Of a stretch of DNA of 42,057 nt, positions 1 to 8,487 are shown piece after piece. A program made the position numbers and the translations under genes. Within the stretch, counting starts at the first letter, position 1. The number at the start of each line of letters is the position of its first letter. This DNA is from an uncultured Candidatus Melainabacteria bacterium (GTDB taxonomy: Bacteria > Cyanobacteriota > Vampirovibrionia > Gastranaerophilales > Gastranaerophilaceae), in the NCBI GenBank assembly GCA_934757275.1, contig CAKVLN010000013.1, positions 1-42,057 on the forward strand. Reading direction: 5' to 3'. Under the pieces are notes generated by a model, which saw nothing but the letters and a program-made list of their open reading frames with translations, made no database searches and had not been told where the DNA came from.

Positions 1-1104
1 TTGCTTGAAAAGTATTGGAACAAAGGTAGCGAGTTGAAAGAAGCTTTCCATAAAGAAGGACGTTTTTTGACAAACAAAGAAGCTACTCAATATAAAGAAG
101 CACAAACTAAAGCAACTTTGGATAAAGCTGGTTTCACCGAAGATGTAATTAATAAAATGACAAAAGAAACTCAAGGTAGTTATGGTGATTTAGTACCTTC
201 TACTTTAAAAGTGGTAGAATACCTTGAAAATAGAATTGCTAAAGGTGAAAAAATTTCTCCTCAAATGTTACATGATGCTATTCAAAATTGCGATGGAATT
301 AATAGCCAACCTGGATATGGCAGTAAATTTCAAGAAATTCAAAAAGAATTGCTAGGTAAATATTGGAATAAAGCTAGCGAGCTAAAAGAAGCTTACCATA
401 AAGAAGGACGTTTTTTGACAAACAAAGAAGCAGTTCAGTATAAAAAGGCACAAACAAAAGCTACTCTTGACAATGCTGGCTTTACAGAAGACGTCATTAA
501 TAAAATGACTAAAGAAACGGAAGGCAGTTATAGTGGCTTAGTTTCTTATACGTTAGAGGTAGTAAAATACCTTGAAAATAGAATTGCTAAAGGCGAAAAA
601 CTTTCTACACAAATGCTAAATGATGCTATTCGAAATTGCGATGATATTTATAGCCAACCTGGATATGGCAGTAAATTTCAAGAAATTCAAAAAGGCTTGC
701 TTGAAAAGTATTGGAACAAAGGTAGCGAGTTGAAAGAAGCTTTCCATAAAGAAGGACGTTTTTTGACAAACAAAGAAGCTACTCAATATAAAGAAGCACA
801 AACTAAAGCAACTTTGGATAAAGCTGGTTTCACCGAAGATGTAATTAATAAAATGACAAAAGAAACTCAAGGTAGTTATGGTGATTTAGTACCTTCTACT
901 TTAAAAGTGGTAGAATACCTTGAAAATAGAATTGCTAAAGGTGAAAAAATTTCTCCTCAAATGTTACATGATGCTATTCAAAATTGCGATGGAATTAATA
1001 GCCAACCTGGATATGGCAGTAAATTTCAAGAAATTCAAAAAGGATTGCTTGAAAAGTACTGGAATAGAGCTGATGAATTGAAAGAAGCATTAAATGCAAA
1101 ATAA
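1..1104 (+). CDS. Tandem-repeat protein, 5' end cut off by the window edge
   Basis: I do not recognise the family. The reading frame is open from the first base and ends at TAA 1102-1104, so only the C-terminal part (at least 367 residues) is present, and the in-frame TTG at position 1 need not be the start. It consists of three 116-residue repeats (348 bp each, beginning at 1, 349 and 697) plus a fourth partial repeat at 1045. Each repeat is charged, probably helical, with landmarks KYWNK, GRFLTNKEA, AGFTEDVINKMTKE and SQPGYGSKFQEIQK. Repeats 1 and 3 differ by a single base, while repeat 2 is clearly diverged. No membrane segment or catalytic motif is visible. A strong hairpin terminator follows the stop codon. 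A structural or adhesive repeat protein is possible but unproven. Confidence 0.85.
   Translation: MLEKYWNKGSELKEAFHKEGRFLTNKEATQYKEAQTKATLDKAGFTEDVINKMTKETQGSYGDLVPSTLKVVEYLENRIAKGEKISPQMLHDAIQNCDGINSQPGYGSKFQEIQKELLGKYWNKASELKEAYHKEGRFLTNKEAVQYKKAQTKATLDNAGFTEDVINKMTKETEGSYSGLVSYTLEVVKYLENRIAKGEKLSTQMLNDAIRNCDDIYSQPGYGSKFQEIQKGLLEKYWNKGSELKEAFHKEGRFLTNKEATQYKEAQTKATLDKAGFTEDVINKMTKETQGSYGDLVPSTLKVVEYLENRIAKGEKISPQMLHDAIQNCDGINSQPGYGSKFQEIQKGLLEKYWNRADELKEALNAK
1..1104 (+). repeat. 348-bp in-frame tandem repeat array (3 full units plus a partial)
   Basis: Units start at 1, 349, 697 and 1045 with exact 348-bp spacing. Units 1 and 3 are identical at 347 of 348 positions (A/G difference at 347 versus 1043). 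Unit 2 carries many substitutions. This suggests an underlying 696-bp AB unit that was duplicated recently. The array probably continues beyond the left edge. Confidence 0.95.
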
Positions 1105-1131
1105 AAAGATAATTATGTAGAGCAATAAGCA

Positions 1132-1170
1132 AGGTCGTGTTCAATGAAAAACATTGAACACGACTTGTTT
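1132..1170 (+). terminator. Intrinsic terminator of the repeat-protein gene
   Basis: A 13-bp perfect stem (1134-1146 with 1152-1164), an AAAAA loop and a following TTGTTT tract lie 30 bp after the stop codon of the repeat-protein gene. Confidence 0.85.
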
Positions 1171-1188
1171 ATTCTTGTTCTTTAAAAG

Positions 1189-1241
1189 TATAGAAAATTT
1201 TTACTTGCGAGTTAAATGTCCACATTTTGGGTGACAGTTCA
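1189..1241 (+). mobile_element. Relic of an IS3-family element 3' end (transposase C-terminus plus right inverted repeat)
   Basis: Bases 1189-1215 read YRKFLLAS then stop, matching the end of the transposase fragment at the right edge of the window (YRNFLLAS then stop). They are followed at 1217-1241 by a 25-bp inverted-repeat end that differs at two positions from the one at 41984-42008. Nothing upstream of 1189 resembles transposase, so only about 53 bp survive. It lies inverted relative to the right-hand element. Confidence 0.8.
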
Positions 1242-1276
1242 ATACCTCACTGACTAGCGTGGTCTAGAAAAATGCA

Positions 1277-1298
1277 TGGTGCGTCAAATGACGCACCA
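1277..1298. repeat. Small intergenic palindrome
   Basis: Two perfectly complementary 10-base arms (TGGTGCGTCA and TGACGCACCA) are separated by AA. A degenerate relative (GGTGCGTC...GACGGCACC) occurs at 35951-35971, so this looks like a dispersed intergenic repeat. Confidence 0.6.
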
Positions 1299-1305
1299 AT
1301 AACTC

Positions 1306-1340
1306 AAAAAAAAGGATACACAAATTTGTGTATCCTTTTA
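1306..1340 (-). terminator. Intrinsic terminator downstream of tsf
   Basis: A perfect palindrome, AAAAGGATACACAAA and its complement (1310-1339), lies 25 bp past the tsf stop. Read on the minus strand it ends in a T tract (A-run at 1306-1313). Confidence 0.85.
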
Positions 1341-1363
1341 TATTCATAACATTTTAAATAAAA

Positions 1364-2227
1364 TTACTTGCCTAATTGGCTCATAACTTCATCAGCGAAG
1401 TTATCGTTTCTTTTTTCAAGACCTTCACCTAGAACAAATCTGTCAAATTTAACGATATTAAATTTACCAGAGATTAATTGTTCAATAGTTTGTTCTGGGT
1501 TTTTAACGAATGGTTGTTCAACCAAGCATCTGTGAGCCATCAATTTGTTAACTCTACCTTCAACAATCTTAGCTCTGATTTGTTCAGGTTTCTTAGCCAA
1601 ATCTTCTTTACCCATTTCTATTCTTGTTTCTTCTTCGATTACAGAAGCTGGAATATCTTTTCTTGAAACAAATTCTGGAGCTGAAGATGCGATATGTAAA
1701 CAAACATCTTTAGCCAAAACTTCATCTTTAGCATCTGTATTTAGAAGAACACCGATTTTACCGTTGTGGATATAAGTTGCAACATTACCTTCATATCTTA
1801 CAAATCTTCTAACAGTGATTTTTTCACCGATTGAAGCGATTTTTTCTTTGATAACGTCAGCAACAGGTTTATTGCATTTAGGGCATACAGAAGCTAACAA
1901 AGCATCAACATCAGCTGGGTTAGATTCAGCAACCATTTGAGCCAAACCGTTTGTTAATTCGATAAATTCAGCGTTTTTAGCAACGAAGTCTGTTTCACAG
2001 TTAACTTCAATCATAGCACCGACTGAATCGTTAACGAAAGAACCGATTCTACCTTCAGCAGCAATTCTACCCATTTTCTTATCAGCAGAAGCCATACCTT
2101 TTTGGCGAAGTACTTCCATTGCTTTTTCCATATCACCATCAACTTCAACTAGAGCTTTTTTAGCGTCCATCATGCCAGCACCAGTTTTATCACGAAGTTC
2201 TTTTACCATTGTAGCTGTAATATTCAT
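1364..2227 (-). CDS. tsf: Elongation factor Ts
   Basis: This is the guanine-nucleotide exchange factor that recycles EF-Tu-GDP to EF-Tu-GTP in the cytoplasm. The 287-residue protein has the UBA-like N-terminus with the signature LRDKTGAGMMDAKKAL and the core motif VNCETDFVAKN. The start is the ATG at 2225-2227, preceded by a good AAGGAG; a longer in-frame opening to 2269 would add 14 residues without support. It follows rpsB on the same strand by 82 bp, the usual rpsB-tsf order. One oddity is a CPKC pair in the central part (ASVCPKCNKPVA), a CxxC not normally found in EF-Ts. It could be a lineage feature or a small metal or redox site. The partner gene tuf is in this window at about 23 kb. 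Confidence 0.97.
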   Translation of the reverse strand: MNITATMVKELRDKTGAGMMDAKKALVEVDGDMEKAMEVLRQKGMASADKKMGRIAAEGRIGSFVNDSVGAMIEVNCETDFVAKNAEFIELTNGLAQMVAESNPADVDALLASVCPKCNKPVADVIKEKIASIGEKITVRRFVRYEGNVATYIHNGKIGVLLNTDAKDEVLAKDVCLHIASSAPEFVSRKDIPASVIEEETRIEMGKEDLAKKPEQIRAKIVEGRVNKLMAHRCLVEQPFVKNPEQTIEQLISGKFNIVKFDRFVLGEGLEKRNDNFADEVMSQLGK

Positions 2228-2309
2228 GTTAAATTTCTCCTTCTTTAAATCGTAAAGAGTGATTAGCAAAAAGTTTATTAACTAATCACCCTTCACAATT
2301 CACTAATTA

Positions 2310-3074
2310 TTAAACATTAGCAGTTTCTTCAACGCCAGCATCAGCAGCAGTAACTGCTTCTACTTTGTTTTTAGAATTTGCATTGTTTTCTCTTAATTGT
2401 TTACCTTCTAATACAGCGTCAGCCAATTTAGAAGTGATTAATTTGATTGAACGAATTGCATCATCATTACCAGGGATAATGTAGTTGATGCCATCTGGAT
2501 TAGCGTTTGTATCAGCCAAACAAATAACAGGAATGTTTAATTTGTTAGCTTCTGCAATAGCGATATCTTCTTTTGCTTGGTCTACTACGAAGATAATATC
2601 TGGCAAACCACGCATTTCCTTAATACCACCTAATGTCTTGCTCAATTTAGCTAATTGTCTGTTTAATTGAGCTTGTTCTTTTTTAGGCAATTTTTCAGCA
2701 TGACCAGATGCGATAAAATCTTCCAATTCTCTTAATTTGTTAACTCTGCCTCTGATTGTTTCAAAGTTAGTTAACATACCGCCTAACCATCTTCTGTTGA
2801 TGAAGTATGCGCCAGAACGGTTTGCTTCTTCTGCAACAACTTCTGCTGCTTGTTTTTTAGTACCAACAAAAAGAACGTTTCTTCCTTTTGCTGCATAATC
2901 TCTAACTGCATCATAAGCTGCATCTAATAATGTAGTAGTTTTTCTTAAATCAAGAATATAGATACCATTTCTTGCACCATAAATATATGGTTTCATTTTT
3001 GGGTTCCAGTGTTGTGTTTGGTGTCCGAAGTGAACGCCAGCTTCTAATAATTCGATAAGTGATGCTACTGACAT
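2310..3074 (-). CDS. rpsB: 30S ribosomal protein S2
   Basis: This small-subunit protein bridges the head and platform and helps recruit S1. Its 254 residues are within the family range. The N-terminus [19 protein letters not shown] and the segments [14 protein letters not shown] and PDIIFVVD are diagnostic of S2. The ATG at 3072-3074 is preceded by a GGAGA ribosome-binding site. The C-terminal 25 residues are Asn/Ala/Glu-rich and probably disordered. It is the first gene of the rpsB-tsf unit, with a long untranslated leader on the minus strand up to a putative -10 near 3204. Such leaders often bind S2 for autoregulation, but I cannot show this here. Confidence 0.98.
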   Translation of the reverse strand: MSVASLIELLEAGVHFGHQTQHWNPKMKPYIYGARNGIYILDLRKTTTLLDAAYDAVRDYAAKGRNVLFVGTKKQAAEVVAEEANRSGAYFINRRWLGGMLTNFETIRGRVNKLRELEDFIASGHAEKLPKKEQAQLNRQLAKLSKTLGGIKEMRGLPDIIFVVDQAKEDIAIAEANKLNIPVICLADTNANPDGINYIIPGNDDAIRSIKLITSKLADAVLEGKQLRENNANSKNKVEAVTAADAGVEETANV

Positions 3075-3209
3075 CTTGTGTCTCCTTTTTTTCTAACTTG
3101 TTTTACTACGGGCTAAACCAGTCCATCTATAAGGTTTTGGACTAAATCGTCTGAACGAATAGACTAGGGCAAGCCTATCGACCAGTGTAACCACCAAAAT
3201 CATATTATA
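3075..3209 (-). promoter_or_regulatory. rpsB leader with putative -10 box
   Basis: On the minus strand a TATAAT lies at 3204-3209, giving a roughly 120-nt leader before rpsB. No clear -35 is seen. The leader contains complementary segments (AGTCC/GGACT and AAACC/GGTTT around 3108-3145) that could form alternative hairpins, as expected of an autoregulatory r-protein leader. This is an inference only. Confidence 0.4.
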
Positions 3210-3340
3210 AACATGCTTTTCTAGCAAGCATTCTCGTTACAAAAGCTTAATTTTGTTACGTTTTGTCTAAAAAATAAAATAGAATCTCAAGCTAAATTCG
3301 TAATAAAAATTTACAATTCAGCAAATTTATATACAAAAAA

Positions 3341-3355
3341 TACTTTATATATATA
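3341..3355 (+). promoter_or_regulatory. TACTTTATATATA motif (promoter-like)
   Basis: TACTTTATATATATA sits 13 bp before the ATG of the 602-residue gene. The same core recurs at 14660, 29651 and 35343, each time upstream of a lineage-specific gene. It is likely a -10-type element; here it would place the transcript start very close to the ribosome-binding site. Confidence 0.5.
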
Positions 3356-3367
3356 ACGAGGATAACT

Positions 3368-5176
3368 ATGGGTATTTTAAGCACTGTTAAAAATTTCATA
3401 GTAAATGATATTTTAGGTGTAAACAATGACACTCAAGTTAAGCCTGCTCAAAAAGCACAAAAGAGCGAAAAGCCAAACGCAGTAGTTAGTTGCAAAAACG
3501 TTGGCAAAAACGAAGATACAATTGAAGTTAAAAACAGACAAAAGAACGTTAAAAGTACTACAAAAGCACCAAAAAGAAGTGCTGGACAAATCAGAGAATC
3601 AATTAAAAACAAATGTCAATCAAACAATATAAGTTTCGCAGAAGTATTAAGAAAACTTCCTGAAGTTGCAGGTTTAACAAAAGAAAAATTTGACACACTT
3701 ACACCAGACCAACAAATCGAAGTTTTAACCTACTTAGAACAAGCTGTTGATAGAACTATTAAATTACAAAAGAAACACGGCTCATCTAAAGAAACAAACA
3801 CCGCAGAAGTTGTTACCGAAACGGCTAAAAACAGATACGAAGCTAAAAAAGCTGGCGTTAATTTAAAATCAATGGACGAAGAAGCAGGTAACATCTTAGA
3901 TGAATTAGGCAAAGATTTCGACAAATTAAGCAGAGAAGAAAAGCGTGCAAAATTTAGAGAAATTGTAAAATCTAGAAAAGAAGCTTTTGAACAACACTTA
4001 AAGAAAGAATTGGCAAAAGTTGCTCCTGAAAAACGAGGAGATGTTGAAGCTAGAATACGTGCAGAACATGAACACGCTGAAAAAGCTCGTTTTAACGAAG
4101 TTTTAGCTACAAAAGATTCTGATTCAGCTTTAGAAGCCGTTATTACACTTCCTGCTAAAAATATGGGAAGAAGTTTTAAAGTTATTTTAAAAACAAGAGT
4201 CAATAGCGCAGAAAGGACTAAAACCGCTGATAAAGCAAACTTTGCATACACAGAAAGCTTGTTGAAGGACTATTACGAAAGAGGCGAAAAACCTTCTAGC
4301 GAAGTAGTTCAAGATTTTACACAAGCTAACATCGCCGCAAAATCTGCACAAGCAGTTAACGAATATCAAGCCGATTACAAAGCAAGAAGAAATAAATACG
4401 AAGCTGGCGAAGACAGACCTGCTTATCTAAGCGACGATTTCTTCACCTCTACTGCAAAAGGTATTGGTGAAGGTGCTTTAGCTAACACTAATATGAGCGC
4501 AGATGAAAAAGCCGAATTTATTTCTAATTGGCAAAATGATGCAAAAAAATATGATGACTATGAAGTCGTTACAGAACACATTAACAAAACATTAGAAACA
4601 AAGAGCGAATATAAAGAAATCGCAGACAAAATCAAAGTTATAAACGAACAAAAGGCAGTTGCAAAAACAGCTCAAAGAGTTGCTCCTGAAAAAGCAGAAA
4701 CTGCACCTCAAACTTACACAACTACACCTCAAGAAAGCAAAGTTGATACAACTTATACCCAAATCGCTTTTAATAATGGTGTAAAAAAAGAAGAAAAAAC
4801 AGATTTTGCCCAAGTTGATGACAACAAAACAACTTCTCAAGTTCCACGACAAACAAACAATTTGATTTTGATTACAAAAGAAATCAAATCAACAAGTATT
4901 AGCGACGCAATTAAGAAATTTGGACATGCAACGGTTATTGAAACTGTACTTGACAATCAAAGTTTGAAACACATGCGTCCTCAACTTACTACTATTATCA
5001 AGGGATACGACTTAAACACATTAAAGAAACTTGCTAAAAACTGTTCTACAAGCTCTTTCTTATACATTTGCTCTATTGTAAACAAAGAATTTGTTGCAGA
5101 ATTAAAAGACGAACGCAAAGATTTGTGCTATTCTGCTAGAAAAGAAGTAGAAAATATGGAAAAACAATATGCTTAA
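3368..5176 (+). CDS. Lineage-specific, Lys/Ala/Glu-rich helical protein
   Basis: No family is recognised. The 602 residues are very rich in Lys, Ala, Glu and Thr, and look like a long, largely helical soluble protein. The first ~17 residues (MGILSTVKNFIVNDILG) could form a short amphipathic helix, and they resemble the start of the 54-residue protein at 31429. After a low-complexity segment (about 20-75) come helical stretches (about 150-390), a Thr/Gln-rich linker (about 440-495) and a more hydrophobic C-terminal region ending at about 600. There is no signal peptide, membrane helix or catalytic motif. The start at 3368 has a GAGG ribosome-binding site. The next gene overlaps its stop by 8 bp (ATG at 5169), so the two are probably translationally coupled. 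Confidence 0.9.
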   Translation: MGILSTVKNFIVNDILGVNNDTQVKPAQKAQKSEKPNAVVSCKNVGKNEDTIEVKNRQKNVKSTTKAPKRSAGQIRESIKNKCQSNNISFAEVLRKLPEVAGLTKEKFDTLTPDQQIEVLTYLEQAVDRTIKLQKKHGSSKETNTAEVVTETAKNRYEAKKAGVNLKSMDEEAGNILDELGKDFDKLSREEKRAKFREIVKSRKEAFEQHLKKELAKVAPEKRGDVEARIRAEHEHAEKARFNEVLATKDSDSALEAVITLPAKNMGRSFKVILKTRVNSAERTKTADKANFAYTESLLKDYYERGEKPSSEVVQDFTQANIAAKSAQAVNEYQADYKARRNKYEAGEDRPAYLSDDFFTSTAKGIGEGALANTNMSADEKAEFISNWQNDAKKYDDYEVVTEHINKTLETKSEYKEIADKIKVINEQKAVAKTAQRVAPEKAETAPQTYTTTPQESKVDTTYTQIAFNNGVKKEEKTDFAQVDDNKTTSQVPRQTNNLILITKEIKSTSISDAIKKFGHATVIETVLDNQSLKHMRPQLTTIIKGYDLNTLKKLAKNCSTSSFLYICSIVNKEFVAELKDERKDLCYSARKEVENMEKQYA

Positions 5177-5858
5177 AAATTTAATATACTTCCTGCTTTC
5201 CTTGCAGGAAAAAATTCTAAAATACAGACTTTCTAAGACATTGGGCGTCAAAAACACTTCAAAAAGAAAACGCCATTACTCTAACGGTTGTACGCTTGAT
5301 TTAAACAGTATGGCAGAGCTTGAAAAACAACAATTAGAAGAAGAAATTAATCTTATACTAAAGCAATACAACTACGAGCCTAAGAAGATTTTGGAGTATA
5401 TTGAAGGTCAAGGCACAAAGGTTTATTTTGTCGAGAAGGCGTCAAAACTTCTTAATCCAATTGGCGAGAACGAAGGGTTTATAAGCCCTGCAACAGGTAG
5501 TCTTGCTCTATATTTATCACTTGCTACAGAGAAGAAACCGAGCTTTAAAACGAATGAGATGTTTATTTTGTCAAAAGGTGAAATCAATAAGTATTATTTC
5601 ATTTACCATTTCTATAATTGGTTTGCCTTTAAACATAACATTGCTGGCTTAGACGCTGAATCGCAAAAGCTGTTGAAGAAATATTTGTTTGGGGAGGGCG
5701 ATACTAAAGAGCTTCAACTTGCAGAGATTTATAAGCTTAAAGATGCGATTAAACAGGATAAGGCGTCAATTGAATTTGTTGTAAAACTTTGCCGCAATTA
5801 TGACGGCGCAAAACAAGCTTTGGACAAAATGAAAAATGACGGCAGTGCGAAATTGTAA
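5169..5858 (+). CDS. Hypothetical protein coupled to the upstream 602-residue gene
   Basis: This unrecognised 229-residue protein begins inside the end of the preceding gene (8-bp overlap), so the two form one transcription unit. It is basic at the start (residues 20-40, rich in Lys/Arg) and otherwise mixed, with a central region (about 85-165) containing small-residue and aromatic runs such as GSLALYLSLA and YYFIYHFYNWFAF. The latter are too short or too polar for a confident membrane helix. The C-terminus is helical and charged. No known catalytic motif is visible. A joint role with the upstream protein is an inference from the overlap only. Confidence 0.8.
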   Translation: MLKNLIYFLLSLQEKILKYRLSKTLGVKNTSKRKRHYSNGCTLDLNSMAELEKQQLEEEINLILKQYNYEPKKILEYIEGQGTKVYFVEKASKLLNPIGENEGFISPATGSLALYLSLATEKKPSFKTNEMFILSKGEINKYYFIYHFYNWFAFKHNIAGLDAESQKLLKKYLFGEGDTKELQLAEIYKLKDAIKQDKASIEFVVKLCRNYDGAKQALDKMKNDGSAKL

Positions 5859-6144
5859 GTAAAAATCTCAGTTCAAAATGACACTAACACCAAGCTCACA
5901 AGTTGTGGGTCATTCTGAGTGCGATTAGCACGAAGAATCCAGCTGGTTATTAACTATATCCATTTAATTTAAAGTTAATAATACCCTCTCCCGCCTTCGG
6001 CACCCTCCCCAGATTAAATTAATAAAAGGGGAGGGCACTAAAGTCGTTCAATAAGCGTATTTCACGTTGTGAGCGTGTATGCGTAAGTATACAATAGCGA
6101 ACGCAAGAGTGCAGGCTCTGCCTGTTTAAAAAGAAAATTGTTCT
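5859..6144. repeat. Gene-free stretch of dispersed intergenic repeat fragments
   Basis: No ORF with a ribosome-binding site is visible. It contains phrases seen elsewhere in the window: AGCTGGTTATTAACT (also near 31762), and a CCCTCCCC...GGGGAGGG inverted pair around 5990-6035 of the same kind as 41935-41980. It looks like accumulated short repeats rather than a gene. Confidence 0.5.
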
Positions 6145-8487
6145 TTAATTTATGTCTATCGACATAAATTTATTTTTATAATCATTGATTGTATTCATCA
6201 ACTCCACGAACTCTGCGTACTTCATTGTATGTAAGGTTTTAGAAAGTTCAACAACTTGTAAAAACTCGATTTTGAATGCATTTTCACCACGCTCTTTAAT
6301 TTTTATCATGCCAGTATCTTCAAACATTTCTAGCATGGTTTCAATTACAGGATTATTTACACCGAGTGCTGATGCTGCTCTTGTAAGGTTAAAATCACCG
6401 CCTAGCGTATTACAAGTATATCTAATCATGCCAGAAAAAGTTTTAAGCATTAATTCTTCATTATACTTTTCAGCTTGATATTTCATATAATGAATCGTAT
6501 CTGGAGCGACTGCTGTCATTATATTTTGCATAACCTCTTCATCTGCGGGGTAATCAAAAAACATTAACACGTCAGATTTTTGAACACTATTTCTATTTAC
6601 AATATGTTCAAAAATCTCCTTAAAAGGTTTAAGCCCTTCTAAAATTGCTCTATCTTCGACAAACGCTGATATTGAAAGCTTTGAAGTTTTAATATAATCA
6701 TTAACCTGCGCCAAAATATTCGTTTTTCTTCTATGATCGTAAATCTTTGTTTTTGCCTCTTCCTCTTGTTGCAAAGCGTCGGAATGTACGTCTTTCAAAA
6801 TCAATTGAACAGAGGTTACACCATTAAATGTATTAAGCTGCGGTGCAAAAGCGATATCCAGCTTGTCACCTTGAAGTAGAGGTATGTCACCTCTTGACCA
6901 CCACACACAATCTATCGTACCAGTTGGAGTATCTACAATGAGTTTCAAATGGTCCTTTGTCGAACCCATTAATTTTTTTTCTTTTAGAGTCAAGTTATTA
7001 ACCACAAAAGTTGGCGAAGGATTAGACGCACCGAACGGCTCTAACTTAGAAATTTCTTCTACTAATCCAACATCAACCTCGTCAATTGAAAGCTCCAAAT
7101 CTACTTCCAACGATGGATTAAGCTTTTGTCCATTCAGCATTTCATCGACAGTTTTGTTTAAAGCTTTTTTCACCGTGTCAAAAGATGCTTTCTCTTCACT
7201 AAACGCAAAACCTGCCGCCAATTGGTGTCCGCCAAAACCTTCCAAATATTCAGAAATATTTGAGATTATGTCATATAGGTTCAATTCTTTTACACCTCTA
7301 GCCGAACAACGAAACAACTTAGTTTCTTCTGAATAGTTCATTATAAAGGTTGGCTTATAGTACTTTTCAACAAATTTTGATGCAACAATTCCAACAATTC
7401 CCACATGCCAGTCTTTTGAAAATAATACAATTGCGTTATCACGACTTTTTGAAGCCTTCCACATCTCATCAGCCTCAGCAAAAGTTTCTGAACACATTTC
7501 TTGACGCAATTTATTGAAATTTTCGAGCGTTATAATCGCCATTTCGATTTCTTGCTTGTTTTCAGAAATCATAACCTTGATAGCTGAATCAACGGTGTCT
7601 ATTCGACCAGAAGCGTTAATTCTAGGTGCAATTGTGAACGCGACTTGCTCTGCCGTTAAACCATTATCTGTTCCAACGCCAGCAACATCAAGCATTCTCT
7701 TTAAACCATAATGTTTACCAGCTGCAATAAGTTCTAACCCTTTTGTAACATAATACCTGTTTTCACCGATAAGAGGAACGATGTCAGCGATTGTACCAAC
7801 AGTTACAAATGGTAAAATTTCCATACTGAAAGCTAGTTTGTCGTATCTTTCAAGTACCGCTTGCGCAAGCTTGAAAGCAACACCAACGCCAGCTAAAGAC
7901 GTCAACGATTCGATTTGAGCAGGTGTAAGTTTTTCATCTAGCGCATTCATTGCTTTTGGGTTTATTATCGCATAAGCCTCTGGCAAAACTTCTGGAGCTT
8001 CGTGGTGGTCTGTAATAATGATGTCACGTCCAAAACTGTTTATAAATTTAACTTCTTCAACACTACTAATACCATTATCGACCGTGATTATAAGCTTCGG
8101 TTTCTTTTGCGATAAAAGTTGCACTAAAGCTTTTGTATGCAAACCGTGTCCTTCATTTTCACGTTCTGGTATGTAATAATCTACATTTGCACCTAAGTAA
8201 CTAAAGGTTTTCATCAAAACAGAAGTCGAAGTCACACCATCTGCATCAAAATCGCCATAAACCAAAATATTTTCTTTTTCGTCAATGGCTTTAACAATTC
8301 TATCAACGGCTTTTTGCATATCACAAAAAGCATTAGGGTGCATTAACGTTATCTCAAGAGGGTTTAAGAACTCCTTCTTTGCTTCCTCTGATTTAATGCC
8401 CCTAACTTCTAATAATTTATCTATTAAATTTGCTCGTTCGGTTTTACCCTTACCTCCACGAACTATCCATTCTTTTGTACAAGACAT
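6145..8487 (-). CDS. recJ: Single-stranded-DNA-specific exonuclease RecJ
   Basis: RecJ degrades single-stranded DNA 5' to 3' in recombination and mismatch/base-excision repair. The DHH phosphoesterase signature is intact: GDFDADG at about 78-84, VDNG at about 136-139, DHH at 160-162, followed by the DHHA1 domain with GGHQLAAGFAF. An OB-fold region follows at about 460-560. At 780 residues it is longer than the E. coli enzyme (577), with about 220 extra C-terminal residues, as in other long RecJ proteins of Firmicutes and cyanobacteria. The ATG lies 25 bp inside the end of the upstream protease gene, so both are probably co-transcribed. The ribosome-binding site is weak (GAAAGAAA). Confidence 0.96.
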   Translation of the reverse strand: MSCTKEWIVRGGKGKTERANLIDKLLEVRGIKSEEAKKEFLNPLEITLMHPNAFCDMQKAVDRIVKAIDEKENILVYGDFDADGVTSTSVLMKTFSYLGANVDYYIPERENEGHGLHTKALVQLLSQKKPKLIITVDNGISSVEEVKFINSFGRDIIITDHHEAPEVLPEAYAIINPKAMNALDEKLTPAQIESLTSLAGVGVAFKLAQAVLERYDKLAFSMEILPFVTVGTIADIVPLIGENRYYVTKGLELIAAGKHYGLKRMLDVAGVGTDNGLTAEQVAFTIAPRINASGRIDTVDSAIKVMISENKQEIEMAIITLENFNKLRQEMCSETFAEADEMWKASKSRDNAIVLFSKDWHVGIVGIVASKFVEKYYKPTFIMNYSEETKLFRCSARGVKELNLYDIISNISEYLEGFGGHQLAAGFAFSEEKASFDTVKKALNKTVDEMLNGQKLNPSLEVDLELSIDEVDVGLVEEISKLEPFGASNPSPTFVVNNLTLKEKKLMGSTKDHLKLIVDTPTGTIDCVWWSRGDIPLLQGDKLDIAFAPQLNTFNGVTSVQLILKDVHSDALQQEEEAKTKIYDHRRKTNILAQVNDYIKTSKLSISAFVEDRAILEGLKPFKEIFEHIVNRNSVQKSDVLMFFDYPADEEVMQNIMTAVAPDTIHYMKYQAEKYNEELMLKTFSGMIRYTCNTLGGDFNLTRAASALGVNNPVIETMLEMFEDTGMIKIKERGENAFKIEFLQVVELSKTLHTMKYAEFVELMNTINDYKNKFMSIDIN

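Noticed and set aside
1..1104. CRISPR-like direct repeats
   Set aside because: The repeats are 348-bp in-frame coding units, not short repeats with unique spacers.
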